Assembly: GCF_000196135.1 (NCBI RefSeq)
Contig: NC_005090.1
Span: 568,001 to 632,000 of the forward strand
Direction of reading: 5' to 3'
DNA length: 64,000 bases
Source of the DNA: Wolinella succinogenes DSM 1740
GTDB taxonomy: Bacteria > Campylobacterota > Campylobacteria > Campylobacterales > Helicobacteraceae
Shown one piece after another: positions 54,962 to 63,625 of the stretch (positions are counted from its first letter, which is position 1; each line of letters begins with the position of its first letter). The notes beneath the pieces were generated by a model. It searched no databases. It saw only the letters and a list, made by a program, of their open reading frames with translations, and had not been told where the DNA came from. Both the position numbers and the translations under genes were made by a program.

Positions 54962-55920
54962 TTCTAAGTGGTGGCTCAATCGCCTATTTGGCGGTGGAGA
55001 GCGTGAGTATGGGGCTGGCTCTTTTGGCGGGCTATGGGGCTTGGAAGATTACTAGGGGGTATGAGGCTTATCGCTTTGATGCAAAACAATATCGACTCTT
55101 TGCCCTAGGAGAGCTCTCCTCTTCGATTATTCGCTTTATCTTGGGGGTGAAGTGGATACTCTTTTTCTACTATGCTTATCTGCTTGATTCTTTTGCGCCT
55201 CAGCTTATTGGAGCCATGTGTGCTACGGGGGTGGTCAATGCCCTTTGGGAGGGATGGTGGCTCTATGGATGGAAGCTTTTGACTCTCCTTTTGGCCACTT
55301 TGTGGTTGGTGATGCATCAAGATGATCGCCAAAGAGAGGATCAGCCCTACTTTAGGCTTAAATTCCTCTTCTATCTCGCGGTGCTAGGGGCTTTGGCGGT
55401 GGAGTATCTATGGAGCGTGGTGGCTCTTTGGGGGTTGGAGCCTCAGCGTATGGTGAGCTGCTGCTCTAGCACTTTTAGCGCGGGGAGCGCGGGGGCTTTG
55501 GGCGAAGGGATGATGAGTGAGCGGAGCCTTTATGCTTTTTTGGGGCTTTTTGGAGTGATGGGTGGGGCTTATGGGGTGGGTTGGGTCAGGCTCTTGGTTT
55601 GGCCAATCTTCTTTTTTTTGCCTAGCGCCCTTTGGGCGATCATCTACTTTTTTTCTCCCTATATCTATGCAATTCCTACGCACACTTGCCCTTTTTGTTT
55701 AATCCAGTTCGAGTATTACGGAATAGGCTATCTGCTCTATCTTCTCCTTTTTGCGGGGAGCTTTTTGGGTGTGGCTTCAGCCTTTAGGAGTCTCTATGCC
55801 AAAGAGATGGATCCAAAACCTCTCATGAGAATCTCCATGGGGCTTCAACTTCTCCTCTTGATGGTGCTTTGGGGGTATGTTCTGGGTTATTTTTGGATTA
55901 ATGGGGCGTGGCTGAAGTAG
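54958..55920 (+). CDS. Polytopic membrane protein with paired cysteine motifs, unknown
   Basis: The protein has 320 residues from a TTG that overlaps the ATPase stop. About eight membrane helices are present. Two cysteine sites stand out: MVSCCSSTF at about residue 160, placed after a membrane segment (YLWSVVALWGLEPQR), and HTCPFCLIQFEYY at about 240. Both lie at helix ends, so they could face each other at the membrane surface and bind copper or form a dithiol relay. I do not know the family. Its place after an ABC pair and downstream of ccoG points to metal or redox work in the envelope. The 3' end overlaps the convergent kinase gene by 34 bases. Confidence 0.65.
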   Translation: MILSGGSIAYLAVESVSMGLALLAGYGAWKITRGYEAYRFDAKQYRLFALGELSSSIIRFILGVKWILFFYYAYLLDSFAPQLIGAMCATGVVNALWEGWWLYGWKLLTLLLATLWLVMHQDDRQREDQPYFRLKFLFYLAVLGALAVEYLWSVVALWGLEPQRMVSCCSSTFSAGSAGALGEGMMSERSLYAFLGLFGVMGGAYGVGWVRLLVWPIFFFLPSALWAIIYFFSPYIYAIPTHTCPFCLIQFEYYGIGYLLYLLLFAGSFLGVASAFRSLYAKEMDPKPLMRISMGLQLLLLMVLWGYVLGYFWINGAWLK

Positions 55921-57290
55921 CAAATCACCTTAAGACCCCCTTTGTGACCCTCTTGCAAAAAAATAGTAGCTTGATGGAGATCGAGGATACGCTTCACGAT
56001 CGCTAGCCCCAAACCGCTTCCCTCATTCGAATGGCTTTGGACACGATAGAAACGTTTAAAAACCTTAGGATACTCCTTTGTAGGGATTCCTTTACCCTCA
56101 TCTTCAATCTCTAGACAAATTTGTTGGGGTAGATTTTGTAATGAGATTCGAATGGAAGCGTTGAAAGGGGAGTGAATGATGGCATTTTCAATGAGATTTT
56201 TGATGGCAATTTGAAGTAAAAAAAGGTTGCCATAGAGAGTAATGGGGGTGATTTGCTCAGTCTTAAGAGAGATTGACTTTTCTTGAAGGCGATTTTTAAG
56301 GAGCAAAAGACTCTCGAATATGATCTCGTCAAGGTAGATATCTTGAGATTCCATGACAAAGTCGCTCCGATCTGTTTGAGAGAGGAGTAGAAGATTTTCA
56401 ATGATTTTTTGAATAAGATCGATGCGTTTTAGATTTCTCTCCCAGAAGGCTTCTTTTTGAGGGGAGGGATTTTTGGAGTGAGCCGCCATTTCTAGCTCGA
56501 TTCTTAGAGAGCTTAGGGGAGTTTTGATCTCATGTGAGACGTCAGAGCTAAACTCAGAAAGTCTGTTAAAGGCCTCCTGTAGTCTCTCTAAAAGGGCATT
56601 GAAAGCATTGGTTAGCTCCTCGACCTCAAGACTGTTGTGTTGCTGAGGGCGAAGACGCCAAGAGGGTCGTTTGGGGTCTAGTGTGCTTATCTCCTCAAGC
56701 AGGGAGTGTAAAGGAGAGAATGATCGATCGATGAGCCAGCCGCTTGCAAGGATGAGCAAAAAGAGAGTGGCGGGAAGCAAAAGAGCTAACCCATAGTAGA
56801 GGCTTTCTAAAAGCGTGCCACCTTGTTGTTTGGTGGTGCTCACTTGAACCACTATTAAGAAATCTTCTTTTTCCTCAAGGAGCAAAAAGGCATGAAAAAA
56901 CTTCTCATCTTCTCCAAAAACAACTCCTCCTTGAAAGAACGTTTCAAATCTCTCCAAGGGGGGCAAATAAGAAGGAGTGATCTCCCCGCTCTGTTTAAGA
57001 ATCTCTTTTTCGAGCCCTTTTTTATTAATTTTGAGAATTTGGATATAAAGAGGAGGGAAGTCAAACTCCTCCTCCTCATCCAAAGAGAGACGCGAATAGT
57101 CTGAGTGGAGCTTGTGATAATCCTCTTTGATCTCCAAGACCACCACCTTAAGAAAGGCCTCGGTTTCATTTCTAAAATTCTCTTTGACAAGCAGGTAGAG
57201 TCCTGCCCCAAGAAGAATTAACATGAGAAGATGAATAAGGGAGTGGGCAATCCAGAGTTTGGATTTAAGGCTAAAGAGCTTGGGCATCAA
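55887..57290 (-). CDS. Sensor histidine kinase of an OmpR-type pair
   Basis: The protein has 467 residues. Helix one is at about 12-34 (LIHLLMLILLGAGLYLLV), the periplasmic part is about 120 residues, and helix two is at about 170-192 (LALLLPATLFLLILASGWL). HAMP follows, then the dimerisation helix with phospho-acceptor His in SDVSHEIKTPLSSLR and the ATPase N box NLIENAIIH, G1 DEGKGIP and G2 GSGLGLAI. It overlaps its response regulator gene by four bases. With eptA upstream it resembles PmrAB-like systems that sense cations or peptides at the envelope. Confidence 0.9.
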   Translation of the reverse strand: MMPKLFSLKSKLWIAHSLIHLLMLILLGAGLYLLVKENFRNETEAFLKVVVLEIKEDYHKLHSDYSRLSLDEEEEFDFPPLYIQILKINKKGLEKEILKQSGEITPSYLPPLERFETFFQGGVVFGEDEKFFHAFLLLEEKEDFLIVVQVSTTKQQGGTLLESLYYGLALLLPATLFLLILASGWLIDRSFSPLHSLLEEISTLDPKRPSWRLRPQQHNSLEVEELTNAFNALLERLQEAFNRLSEFSSDVSHEIKTPLSSLRIELEMAAHSKNPSPQKEAFWERNLKRIDLIQKIIENLLLLSQTDRSDFVMESQDIYLDEIIFESLLLLKNRLQEKSISLKTEQITPITLYGNLFLLQIAIKNLIENAIIHSPFNASIRISLQNLPQQICLEIEDEGKGIPTKEYPKVFKRFYRVQSHSNEGSGLGLAIVKRILDLHQATIFLQEGHKGGLKVICYFSHAPLIQK

Positions 57291-57961
57291 AGGTATCCAA
57301 ATCGATAACCGATTCCTCGAAGAGTGTGAATTAACTTAACGGAATGATCTTTGTCGATTTTGTTCCTAAGGCGGTAAATATAGACGCTTATAACATTGCT
57401 CAGGGTTTGTTCTTCAAAATCTAGTAAAGCCTCTTTGATAATCTCTTCGGAGAGAGTCGCGTCTTGATTAAGAGCAAGAAATTCCAAGAGGCGATACTCT
57501 TTGGGGGTCAAGAGAATGAGCTTGCCTCCGCGGGTTACCTTTTTAGTGCGTTGGTCTATTTCTAAATCGGCAATCTTTAATGCCAGAGGATTTTCTGGAG
57601 TTATTGGATTGCGTAGCCTGGCTCGAATTCTTGCCATGAGTTCAGCCAGTGAGAAGGGCTTGGCCAAATAGTCATCTGCGCCACTATCCAAGCCAAAGAC
57701 ACGATCCATAATCGTGTCTTTGGCTGTGAGTATAATCAGAGGGATTCCCTCTCCACGTGCTCGGAGTTTTTGGCAAAAGGTGATCCCATTGCCATCGGGA
57801 AGCATTAAGTCAAGAAGAATAAGATCGTAGCGAAAATGGGTTAAGAGATGAGAAGCATCCGCTAGACATGGGGCAATATCAATGGTGTAGAGTTCTTTTT
57901 GTAGAGCTTTTTTGAGAACCAAGGAGAGGTCCAAATCGTCTTCAACGAGCAAAATCTTCAC
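57287..57961 (-). CDS. OmpR-type response regulator
   Basis: The protein has 224 residues from a GTG at 57961; GGAGG lies upstream and GTGA overlaps the dgkA stop, a common arrangement in this genome. The receiver domain has VEDDLDLS, phospho-acceptor Asp in LILLDLMLPDGNG, and Lys in YLAKPFSL. The winged-helix DNA-binding domain is C-terminal (LTPKEYRLLEFLALNQ, VYIYRLRNKID). It probably controls eptA and dgkA, which precede it in the same run. That is inference. Confidence 0.92.
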   Translation of the reverse strand: MKILLVEDDLDLSLVLKKALQKELYTIDIAPCLADASHLLTHFRYDLILLDLMLPDGNGITFCQKLRARGEGIPLIILTAKDTIMDRVFGLDSGADDYLAKPFSLAELMARIRARLRNPITPENPLALKIADLEIDQRTKKVTRGGKLILLTPKEYRLLEFLALNQDATLSEEIIKEALLDFEEQTLSNVISVYIYRLRNKIDKDHSVKLIHTLRGIGYRFGYL

Positions 57962-58314
57962 CCTAAATGCCTCCATAGAATGGACGCCCAAATCCCTAGG
58001 GTTAAAACGATAGTCAATAGGACAATAGCGCTTCCCACGTCTTTGGCGATTCCTGCTTGGGGGTGATATTGGGGTGAGATCATATCAACCACCCTCTCAA
58101 TGGAACTGTTAATTGCTTCAGCAATGAGAATTTGCCAAAGGGATCCAGCTAGAATTAAACGGCTCCAAAAATCTAACTCTAGATAACCAAGAAGTGCTAT
58201 TCCAAAGCAGACCACTCCCGCTTCTATTCGAAAAGAGACTTCGCTTTTCCATAAATTTAAAAGCCCTTTTAAGGCGTATCCCGAATTTTTAAAAAGATGA
58301 TAAGAGGGCTTCAC
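57958..58314 (-). CDS. dgkA: Diacylglycerol kinase
   Basis: DgkA phosphorylates diacylglycerol to phosphatidate in the inner membrane. The 118-residue protein has the three-helix layout. NSGYALKGLLNLWKSE is the amphipathic start, and EAINSSIERVVDM carries the catalytic Glu and Asn residues. It follows eptA by three bases. EptA releases diacylglycerol when it uses phosphatidylethanolamine as donor, so DgkA recycles its by-product. Confidence 0.94.
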   Translation of the reverse strand: MKPSYHLFKNSGYALKGLLNLWKSEVSFRIEAGVVCFGIALLGYLELDFWSRLILAGSLWQILIAEAINSSIERVVDMISPQYHPQAGIAKDVGSAIVLLTIVLTLGIWASILWRHLG

Positions 58315-58317
58315 GTT

Positions 58318-59886
58318 CTAATCCTTTGGCAGGAAAAAGTCAAGATCAGGATTATAGACAGTTGTGGCGACATTGGCAAGGTGAAGTAGGCTTGAGAAGA
58401 GGTAGTCGTGACTTAATTGATCGTTTTGTCGACTTTTGAGTGCCTGTTTATAAGAGTCTAGATCTTTTCCTATCCACGCCAGCGCCCCTACGCGTTTCTG
58501 CTCATCAGGAGCTATAGTATAAGGGAGTCCATGGAGATAAATCCCATTCTCTCCAAGCGATTCTCCATGGTCAGAGACATAGATGAGCGCCACTTGATAA
58601 CGATCTTGATAATTCTTGAGCCACTCAATGGAGCGAGAGAGAAGAAAGTCTGTATAGAGGATCGTATTATCGTAAACATTAATCAATTCTTCTTGAGAAC
58701 ATTTTTGGAGTTCACTTGTATTGCAGGCAGGAGTGAAGTGAGCAAAAGCGGAGGGATAGCGCTTATAATAAGTGGGGCCATGACTTCCTTCTTGGTGGAG
58801 GACGATGAAGGTATCTTGGTATTTTTTTTCAAGCTTTTGGTCAAGCCCTTCTAGAAGTTTCTCATCAAATACTTCTCCGCTATAGTTGAGCGTGTCAGCA
58901 ATTCGATTGCAAACCCCTTTGCAAAAACCTGAGTTATTGCCATGCCAAATAATTCGTACACCCGCTCGCTGCAACACATCTAAGAGATTTTCTCGATAGC
59001 GACTCTTTTTATCGGAGTATTGACTTTGGGTGAGATCAGAAAAGAGACAGGGAAGCGAGATGGCAGTGGCAGTTCCACAAGAGTAGAACTGCGGGAGAAA
59101 AAGCACTTCTTGTTTAGCTAGGAGGGGATTGGTTTCTCTCAGGTAACCCCCCAATGAAAAATTTGCTGCTCTAGCCGTTTCGCCAACTATAAAGAGAACC
59201 AGTCGTTTTTTCTCTTCGTGGCTAGCCATATGAGCATCCATGCCTATGGCTTGTATGGTCTGAGGGGTTGGGAGCTGGTGCTGTAGGGCGAAATACTTGA
59301 GTGTGGAGTAAAGAGGATAGGTGGGATTGGTGTAGAGACGAAAATCACTATGATTTCGAAAAAAAGAGAAGTAGCTTTTGCCCAATGTTGTGATGACAAG
59401 AAGTAGAAAGAAAATAATTCCTATAAGCCACTTAAGGCGAAAAAACAAGGCTTCGCTCCAACTCTCTTTTTTGAGACGAATCGACCAAAGTAGCGCCAAG
59501 GGGAATACTACCCAAACGAAGAGATGTAGAAGAAGGTCAGTATTGATAAGTTCTAGAGCTTCACCTCGATCGGTTTGCATTACATTTTGAACCATTTCAT
59601 GGCTAATGACAGTTCCATAGCGATTCATGAAATAAGAGCTCAATGCGGCTATTCCAATGGCAATACTCAAGAAAGGTTTGAGGGTGAATCTAGAAGAGAA
59701 GGGGAGCAAGATCAAAAAAAGAAGAGAGGCGTGTACTAGGGGGAGGGAAGTAAAAAAAAGAGGATTCATGCCCTCCTTTGCAAAAGCAAAGAGGTGTGAA
59801 TAGAGGCGAGTGTTGGCTAAAGCGACAAATAAGAGAGTGGAGAGAATGAGCAGTTTTCCTGAGCTAAGCGAGGGGCGAAGGAGCAT
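58318..59886 (-). CDS. eptA: Lipid A phosphoethanolamine transferase
   Basis: EptA moves phosphoethanolamine from phosphatidylethanolamine to lipid A, which lowers surface charge and gives resistance to cationic peptides such as polymyxin. The 522-residue protein has five N-terminal helices (to about residue 180) and a periplasmic sulfatase-fold domain. Metal and catalytic residues show in FIVGETARAANFSLGGY (nucleophilic Thr-type site), CGTATAISLPCLFS, VLHQEGSHGPTYYKRYP, and VSDHGESLGENG. Paired Cys residues form the stabilising disulfides. Some Campylobacterota also modify the flagellar rod with this enzyme family. It heads an operon with dgkA and a two-component system. Confidence 0.93.
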   Translation of the reverse strand: MLLRPSLSSGKLLILSTLLFVALANTRLYSHLFAFAKEGMNPLFFTSLPLVHASLLFLILLPFSSRFTLKPFLSIAIGIAALSSYFMNRYGTVISHEMVQNVMQTDRGEALELINTDLLLHLFVWVVFPLALLWSIRLKKESWSEALFFRLKWLIGIIFFLLLVITTLGKSYFSFFRNHSDFRLYTNPTYPLYSTLKYFALQHQLPTPQTIQAIGMDAHMASHEEKKRLVLFIVGETARAANFSLGGYLRETNPLLAKQEVLFLPQFYSCGTATAISLPCLFSDLTQSQYSDKKSRYRENLLDVLQRAGVRIIWHGNNSGFCKGVCNRIADTLNYSGEVFDEKLLEGLDQKLEKKYQDTFIVLHQEGSHGPTYYKRYPSAFAHFTPACNTSELQKCSQEELINVYDNTILYTDFLLSRSIEWLKNYQDRYQVALIYVSDHGESLGENGIYLHGLPYTIAPDEQKRVGALAWIGKDLDSYKQALKSRQNDQLSHDYLFSSLLHLANVATTVYNPDLDFFLPKD

Positions 59887-60064
59887 GAAAAAATCCTTTT
59901 GGACATAGTTTGGGGAGATTTTAGAAAAGAGAAATGTTAGAGTGATGAATGAAAAATGAACATTTGTTCATCTTGATTTAGTGGAGTTTGTTTAAGATTT
60001 TTAAAGGATTCTTCGTATAGAATTCCGCCTCTGACGCACTTAAGGGCTCATTGGAACTATTACA
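59887..60064. promoter_or_regulatory. Region upstream of eptA
   Basis: A perfect inverted repeat ATGAAC-ATTT-GTTCAT at 59956-59971, about 70 bases before the eptA start, is a candidate operator. The rest is AT-rich with no clear promoter hexamers on the minus strand. Confidence 0.4.
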
Positions 60065-60093
60065 TTGTCTTTTAAGGTTTCAGTCGGTACAAT
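60065..60093 (+). promoter_or_regulatory. tRNA-Leu promoter
   Basis: TTGTCT (60065-60070) and TACAAT (60088-60093) are exactly 17 bases apart, ending 16 bases before the tRNA. The position fits initiation just ahead of the mature 5' end. Confidence 0.65.
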
Positions 60094-60109
60094 CACACTT
60101 CTTTTTCAT

Positions 60110-60194
60110 GCGGGAATGGCGAAATTGGCAGACGCACCAGACTTAGGATCTGGCGCCTCACGGCGTGGAGGTTCAAGTCCTCTTTCCCGCACCA
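60110..60194 (+). tRNA. tRNA-Leu (anticodon UAG)
   Basis: The 85-base tRNA folds with acceptor stem GCGGGAA/TTCCCGC, and the anticodon stem CCAGA/TCTGG encloses the loop CTTAGGA with anticodon TAG at 60144-60146. A long class II variable arm (CGCC/GGCG) and the GGTTCAAGTCC T arm follow. The terminal CCA is encoded. It reads CUN leucine codons, including those in the leuA leader peptide. Confidence 0.97.
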
Positions 60195-60563
60195 CCGAGC
60201 TTCTTAGCCTTCTATATTGAAAATATCCAAACGCTTTCTATCCGCTAAATCTATACCACCAAACCATTCACTTCTCTTGATTTTTTATCCTATTTCTCTA
60301 GGTCTATTGCTTTATCTCACCCTTTAGAATCGGGACAGATTCAAAAAGAATCATGCTTTTAGTGCTGCTTATCAGCGTTTGGAAGGTCGGCTCAAGAAGT
60401 TGAAGCGCCAGATGGGCTGGCCAGCACAAAGAAATCAAGAAGTAGAGTCGTTTCACTTTTTCACTTTTTAATCTATTCTTTGATTATCTTTTTAGAATCG
60501 ACTCTTATTTTTATACTAGGCATGTTAATCTTTTTTTAGAATCTAAACACCCTAGGAAACCCT
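60195..60563 (+). other. Non-coding stretch between tRNA-Leu and the chemoreceptor, with a possible gene remnant
   Basis: The 369 bases hold no complete gene. One frame (60328-60471, 47 codons then TAA) has no start codon but reads like protein, with a basic helical stretch LEGRLKKLKRQMGW. It may be the end of a decayed gene. The last 90 bases are AT-rich and probably hold the promoter of the chemoreceptor gene. No direct repeat of the tRNA 3' end was found, so integration at the tRNA is not shown. Confidence 0.4.
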
Positions 60564-62189
60564 ATGAAGCTGACGATATCTCGCAAGATCACTCTTGCTA
60601 CGGCACTCTTTGTTTTGATCTCAACTCTATTTTATGTCTTCTTTATCTACCACACACAAAAAGAGACTTTTCTTGAGGAGACACGATTTAAGTTGCGTCT
60701 TGGCGCTGAGGCGGCGAATGCGATTTTGCAGCAAGATTTTGTCGATCGCTACACGAAAGAGAATCCTCCTAGTGAATTAGAGCATGAGGCATGGGTGAGG
60801 CGACTCAGCCAGTATGCCAATGAGAGCGGATTCTCCTATGTTTATCTTATGGTCAAAGAGGGGGAGGAGATTCGCACTCAAATCTCTAGCGCGACCCCTG
60901 AAGAGCTTGAGCAAAAAGAGTGGGATGAGTTCTATAAACTCTATGAGGCGAGCGACAAAGTACGGGCTGGATTCAAAGAAGAAGGAAGTTTTTATGAGGA
61001 AACAGAGGATTCTTATGGGAATTTTCTCTCTTATCTAGTGGTCAAAAAGAGCCCCCAGGGAAAACGCTACATGGTGGGATGTGATATTCAGGTGGATATG
61101 GTTGAAGCGGCTTTGCGTTCGATTCTTTTCAAAGCGCTTGGGATGGGGGTGATGATCGTAGCGGTTGCGATGATCGCAGCGATGCTGGCGGGGAAGATGA
61201 TCGCGAAAAACTTTGAGCGAATCAGCCAGTTCATCAATGAGATCACTCGAGAAAAGAATCTCGCCTCTTCAATCAAGATCGATTCCACGGATGAGGCAAA
61301 TCAGATTGCCCAAGACATCAATCACCTGCTTCTCTCCATGACAGAGACTTTGAGGCAGAGCCAAGAGTTTCTCTCTCGAAGTAGCGAAAAGGCCACCCAT
61401 CTCAATCAGGCTTCGGGCGAGATTGTGGTTTATGCCAAAGAGGAGCTCGAATCGGCCACTGCCTCTTCTTTGGCCATGAAGTATGTGGATGGATTGGCGC
61501 AAAGGTCGATTCGCTCCATGGAGGGGGTCGTGGGAGAGTTCACGATGGCCAACGAGAAACTATCCCAAAGCGAAGATTCCATCGCGAGTCTTGCTGAGCA
61601 GAGTGCCCAAGGGGCGGAGAGAGAACGCGAGCTGGCTAAAAGCCTTGATCAGCTCTCTAGCGAAATTTCACGAACGGTGGGGTTGCTCTCAGCCATCGGA
61701 GATATTGCTGATCAGACCAATCTTCTAGCGCTCAATGCCGCGATTGAGGCGGCTAGGGCAGGCGAACATGGGAGAGGCTTTGCAGTCGTAGCGGATGAGG
61801 TGAGAAAGCTCGCCGAACACACACAAAAAACACTAGGCGAGATCAATAGCACCATCCAAAGTGTCACAGGTGCAATCACTCACCAAAGTGCCTTGACGAC
61901 CAAAAGCGCTCAAGAGATTCTCAGGCTTTCGCAAGCGGCGAGTGAGGTGAGGCGGGTCGTCTCCGAATCGTCTGAGGCGATGAGAGGAGCGGGTAGGCAG
62001 ATGGAGGCCTACAAAGGAGAATCGCAACAGATCACACTAAGCATGGCGGAGGCTTTGGAGCATTCGACTCAAATCTCTCAAAAGGCTCAAGAGACCACCA
62101 CTCACGCACAGAGAATCGCCTCAGGGCTTGAAGAACTGACGCAGATTAATCACCAAACGATCGAGAGCTTTAGGCGATTTAAGATTTGA
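60564..62189 (+). CDS. Methyl-accepting chemotaxis protein
   Basis: The protein has 541 residues. Helix one is at about 7-29. A periplasmic sensor of about 155 residues has a PDC/Cache-like pattern ([41 protein letters not shown]). Helix two is at about 190-212 ([18 protein letters not shown]). The cytoplasmic part is coiled coil, with the hairpin tip [20 protein letters not shown] that contacts CheW and CheA. The ligand is unknown. It stands alone after tRNA-Leu. Confidence 0.92.
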   Translation: MKLTISRKITLATALFVLISTLFYVFFIYHTQKETFLEETRFKLRLGAEAANAILQQDFVDRYTKENPPSELEHEAWVRRLSQYANESGFSYVYLMVKEGEEIRTQISSATPEELEQKEWDEFYKLYEASDKVRAGFKEEGSFYEETEDSYGNFLSYLVVKKSPQGKRYMVGCDIQVDMVEAALRSILFKALGMGVMIVAVAMIAAMLAGKMIAKNFERISQFINEITREKNLASSIKIDSTDEANQIAQDINHLLLSMTETLRQSQEFLSRSSEKATHLNQASGEIVVYAKEELESATASSLAMKYVDGLAQRSIRSMEGVVGEFTMANEKLSQSEDSIASLAEQSAQGAERERELAKSLDQLSSEISRTVGLLSAIGDIADQTNLLALNAAIEAARAGEHGRGFAVVADEVRKLAEHTQKTLGEINSTIQSVTGAITHQSALTTKSAQEILRLSQAASEVRRVVSESSEAMRGAGRQMEAYKGESQQITLSMAEALEHSTQISQKAQETTTHAQRIASGLEELTQINHQTIESFRRFKI

Positions 62190-62216
62190 CTTTGGCTTTT
62201 ATCCTGCCACAAGGAA

Positions 62217-62233
62217 AGTATTACTAACATACT
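62217..62233 (+). promoter_or_regulatory. Inverted repeat upstream of the nickel locus
   Basis: AGTAT-N7-ATACT lies 35 bases before the nikK start. It has the short-arm symmetry expected of an operator, and a nickel-responsive regulator such as NikR is the obvious candidate. It does not match the Escherichia coli NikR consensus spacing, so the link is tentative. Confidence 0.35.
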
Positions 62234-62267
62234 ATTCATCACACAAATAAGAACAAGGAGATGGGGT

Positions 62268-63026
62268 ATGAATTGGAAAGCCAAGGTAGCGGTATGGGCG
62301 ATGCTCGGGAGTGTTCCTCTTTGGGCGCATTTTCAAATGGTGATTCCCTCTAGTGACATTCTTGAGGAGGGCAAGGGCAAACTTGGAGTGGAGGTGATGT
62401 TTGCTCATCCCTTTGAACAGAGCTACATGGAGATGAAAAAGCCTCAGGCTTTTGGCTATGTTCTAGAGGGCAAAAAGCACTCCCTATTAGAGAAACTCGC
62501 TCCTAAGAGCTTCGAAGGCAAAGGGGGCTTTAGTACAGAGCTTGAGATCAAAGAGGCAGGAACCTACCGATTCTACGTGGAGCCTATGCCCTATTTTGAG
62601 CCTGCGGAAAAGAAGTTTATCAAGCACCTCACGCAGGTCACCGTGGATGCCTTTGGGGCGGATGAGGGATGGGATAAACCTCTTGGGATGAAGGCAGAGA
62701 TTGTTCCTTTGGCTCGCCCCTATGGTCTTTATGCGGGAAATCTGTTCCAAGGGCAGGTGCTCTTTAAAGGCAAACCTGTGGCAGGAGCCGAGGTCGAGGT
62801 GGAGCTCTATAACACCAAAGGCTACAAAGCCCCTAGCGAATCACACATCACTCAAGTGGTCAAGGCAGACAAAAACGGAATCTTCACCTATGCGATGCCT
62901 GTAGCGGGATGGTGGGGATTTAGTGCGCTTTTAGAAGATGATGTCAAGCTTAAGCATAGCGACGGCAAAGAGTATCCCGTGGAGCTTGGAGCGGTTATCT
63001 GGGTGAAAGCCTACGAGCTAAAATAG
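62268..63026 (+). CDS. nikK: NikK-type DUF4198 periplasmic protein
   Basis: The protein has 252 residues. A signal peptide ends at PLWA, leaving a mature N-terminus His-Phe-Gln. The rest is a DUF4198 beta-sandwich pair (GVEVMFAHPFEQSYMEM, YRFYVEPMPYFEPAEKK, and ARPYGLYAGNLFQGQVLFKG). NikK proteins accompany nickel ECF transporters in Gram-negative bacteria and probably bind Ni2+ in the periplasm. Its stop overlaps the start of nikM by one base. Nickel would serve hydrogenase or urease in this type of organism. Confidence 0.87.
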   Translation: MNWKAKVAVWAMLGSVPLWAHFQMVIPSSDILEEGKGKLGVEVMFAHPFEQSYMEMKKPQAFGYVLEGKKHSLLEKLAPKSFEGKGGFSTELEIKEAGTYRFYVEPMPYFEPAEKKFIKHLTQVTVDAFGADEGWDKPLGMKAEIVPLARPYGLYAGNLFQGQVLFKGKPVAGAEVEVELYNTKGYKAPSESHITQVVKADKNGIFTYAMPVAGWWGFSALLEDDVKLKHSDGKEYPVELGAVIWVKAYELK

Positions 63027-63625
63027 TGCATATCTCCGAAGGTGTCCTCAGCGCCCCCTTACTAGTGGGGGGCTGGGCGCTTAGCGCCCCTTTTGTGGTT
63101 TACGCTCTCAAAACGCTTGAAGCCCAAAAGATTCCTCTAGTGGCTTCTATGTCGGCCCTCTTTTTTGTCGGCTCCTTTATTCATATCCCCTTTGGCGTGA
63201 CCAATATTCATCTGGTGCTCAGCGGAATCATTGGTGCAATGATTGGACTAGAGGCTTTTTTGGCGCTTTTGGTGGCGCTCTTTTTGCAGGCGATTCTCTT
63301 TGGCTATGGAGGCTTGGGGGTTCTTGGGGTGAATCTCTCCATTATGGCGCTTCCCGCTCTTTTGGCTAGAACTATTTTTCTCTACACTAGGCTCTATACA
63401 AGGCGAAGCTTGGGCTATTTTTTAGTTGGGTTTACTTCGATTCTCCTCTCTTCGATTCTTCTCTCCTTGGTGCTTTATATCGAGGGTGAAGGGTTTAAAA
63501 GTGCGGCTTTGGCAGTGTTTGCTCTCAATATTCCTTTAATGGGCATAGAGGGGTTCATCACCTACTTGGCCCTCTCCTTTTTGGAGCGCTACCGCCCCAC
63601 ACTTTTAGAGAGGATGGCGCGATGA
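63026..63625 (+). CDS. nikM: Nickel ECF-transporter substrate-binding membrane subunit
   Basis: The 199-residue membrane protein is of the CbiM/NikM family. From a GTG at 63026 it starts MHISEGVLS, in which the N-terminal Met-His is part of the metal site in known NikM structures. HIPFGVTNIHLVLSGIIGAM lies in helix three, with further His ligands. The family covers cobalt and nickel. The nikK and nikL neighbours favour nickel. It starts inside the nikK stop and overlaps nikL (ATGA). Confidence 0.92.
   Translation: MHISEGVLSAPLLVGGWALSAPFVVYALKTLEAQKIPLVASMSALFFVGSFIHIPFGVTNIHLVLSGIIGAMIGLEAFLALLVALFLQAILFGYGGLGVLGVNLSIMALPALLARTIFLYTRLYTRRSLGYFLVGFTSILLSSILLSLVLYIEGEGFKSAALAVFALNIPLMGIEGFITYLALSFLERYRPTLLERMAR

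Noticed and set aside
60328-60471. Small protein gene beside tRNA-Leu
   Set aside because: There is no start codon and no Shine-Dalgarno in frame, so only a remnant is possible.
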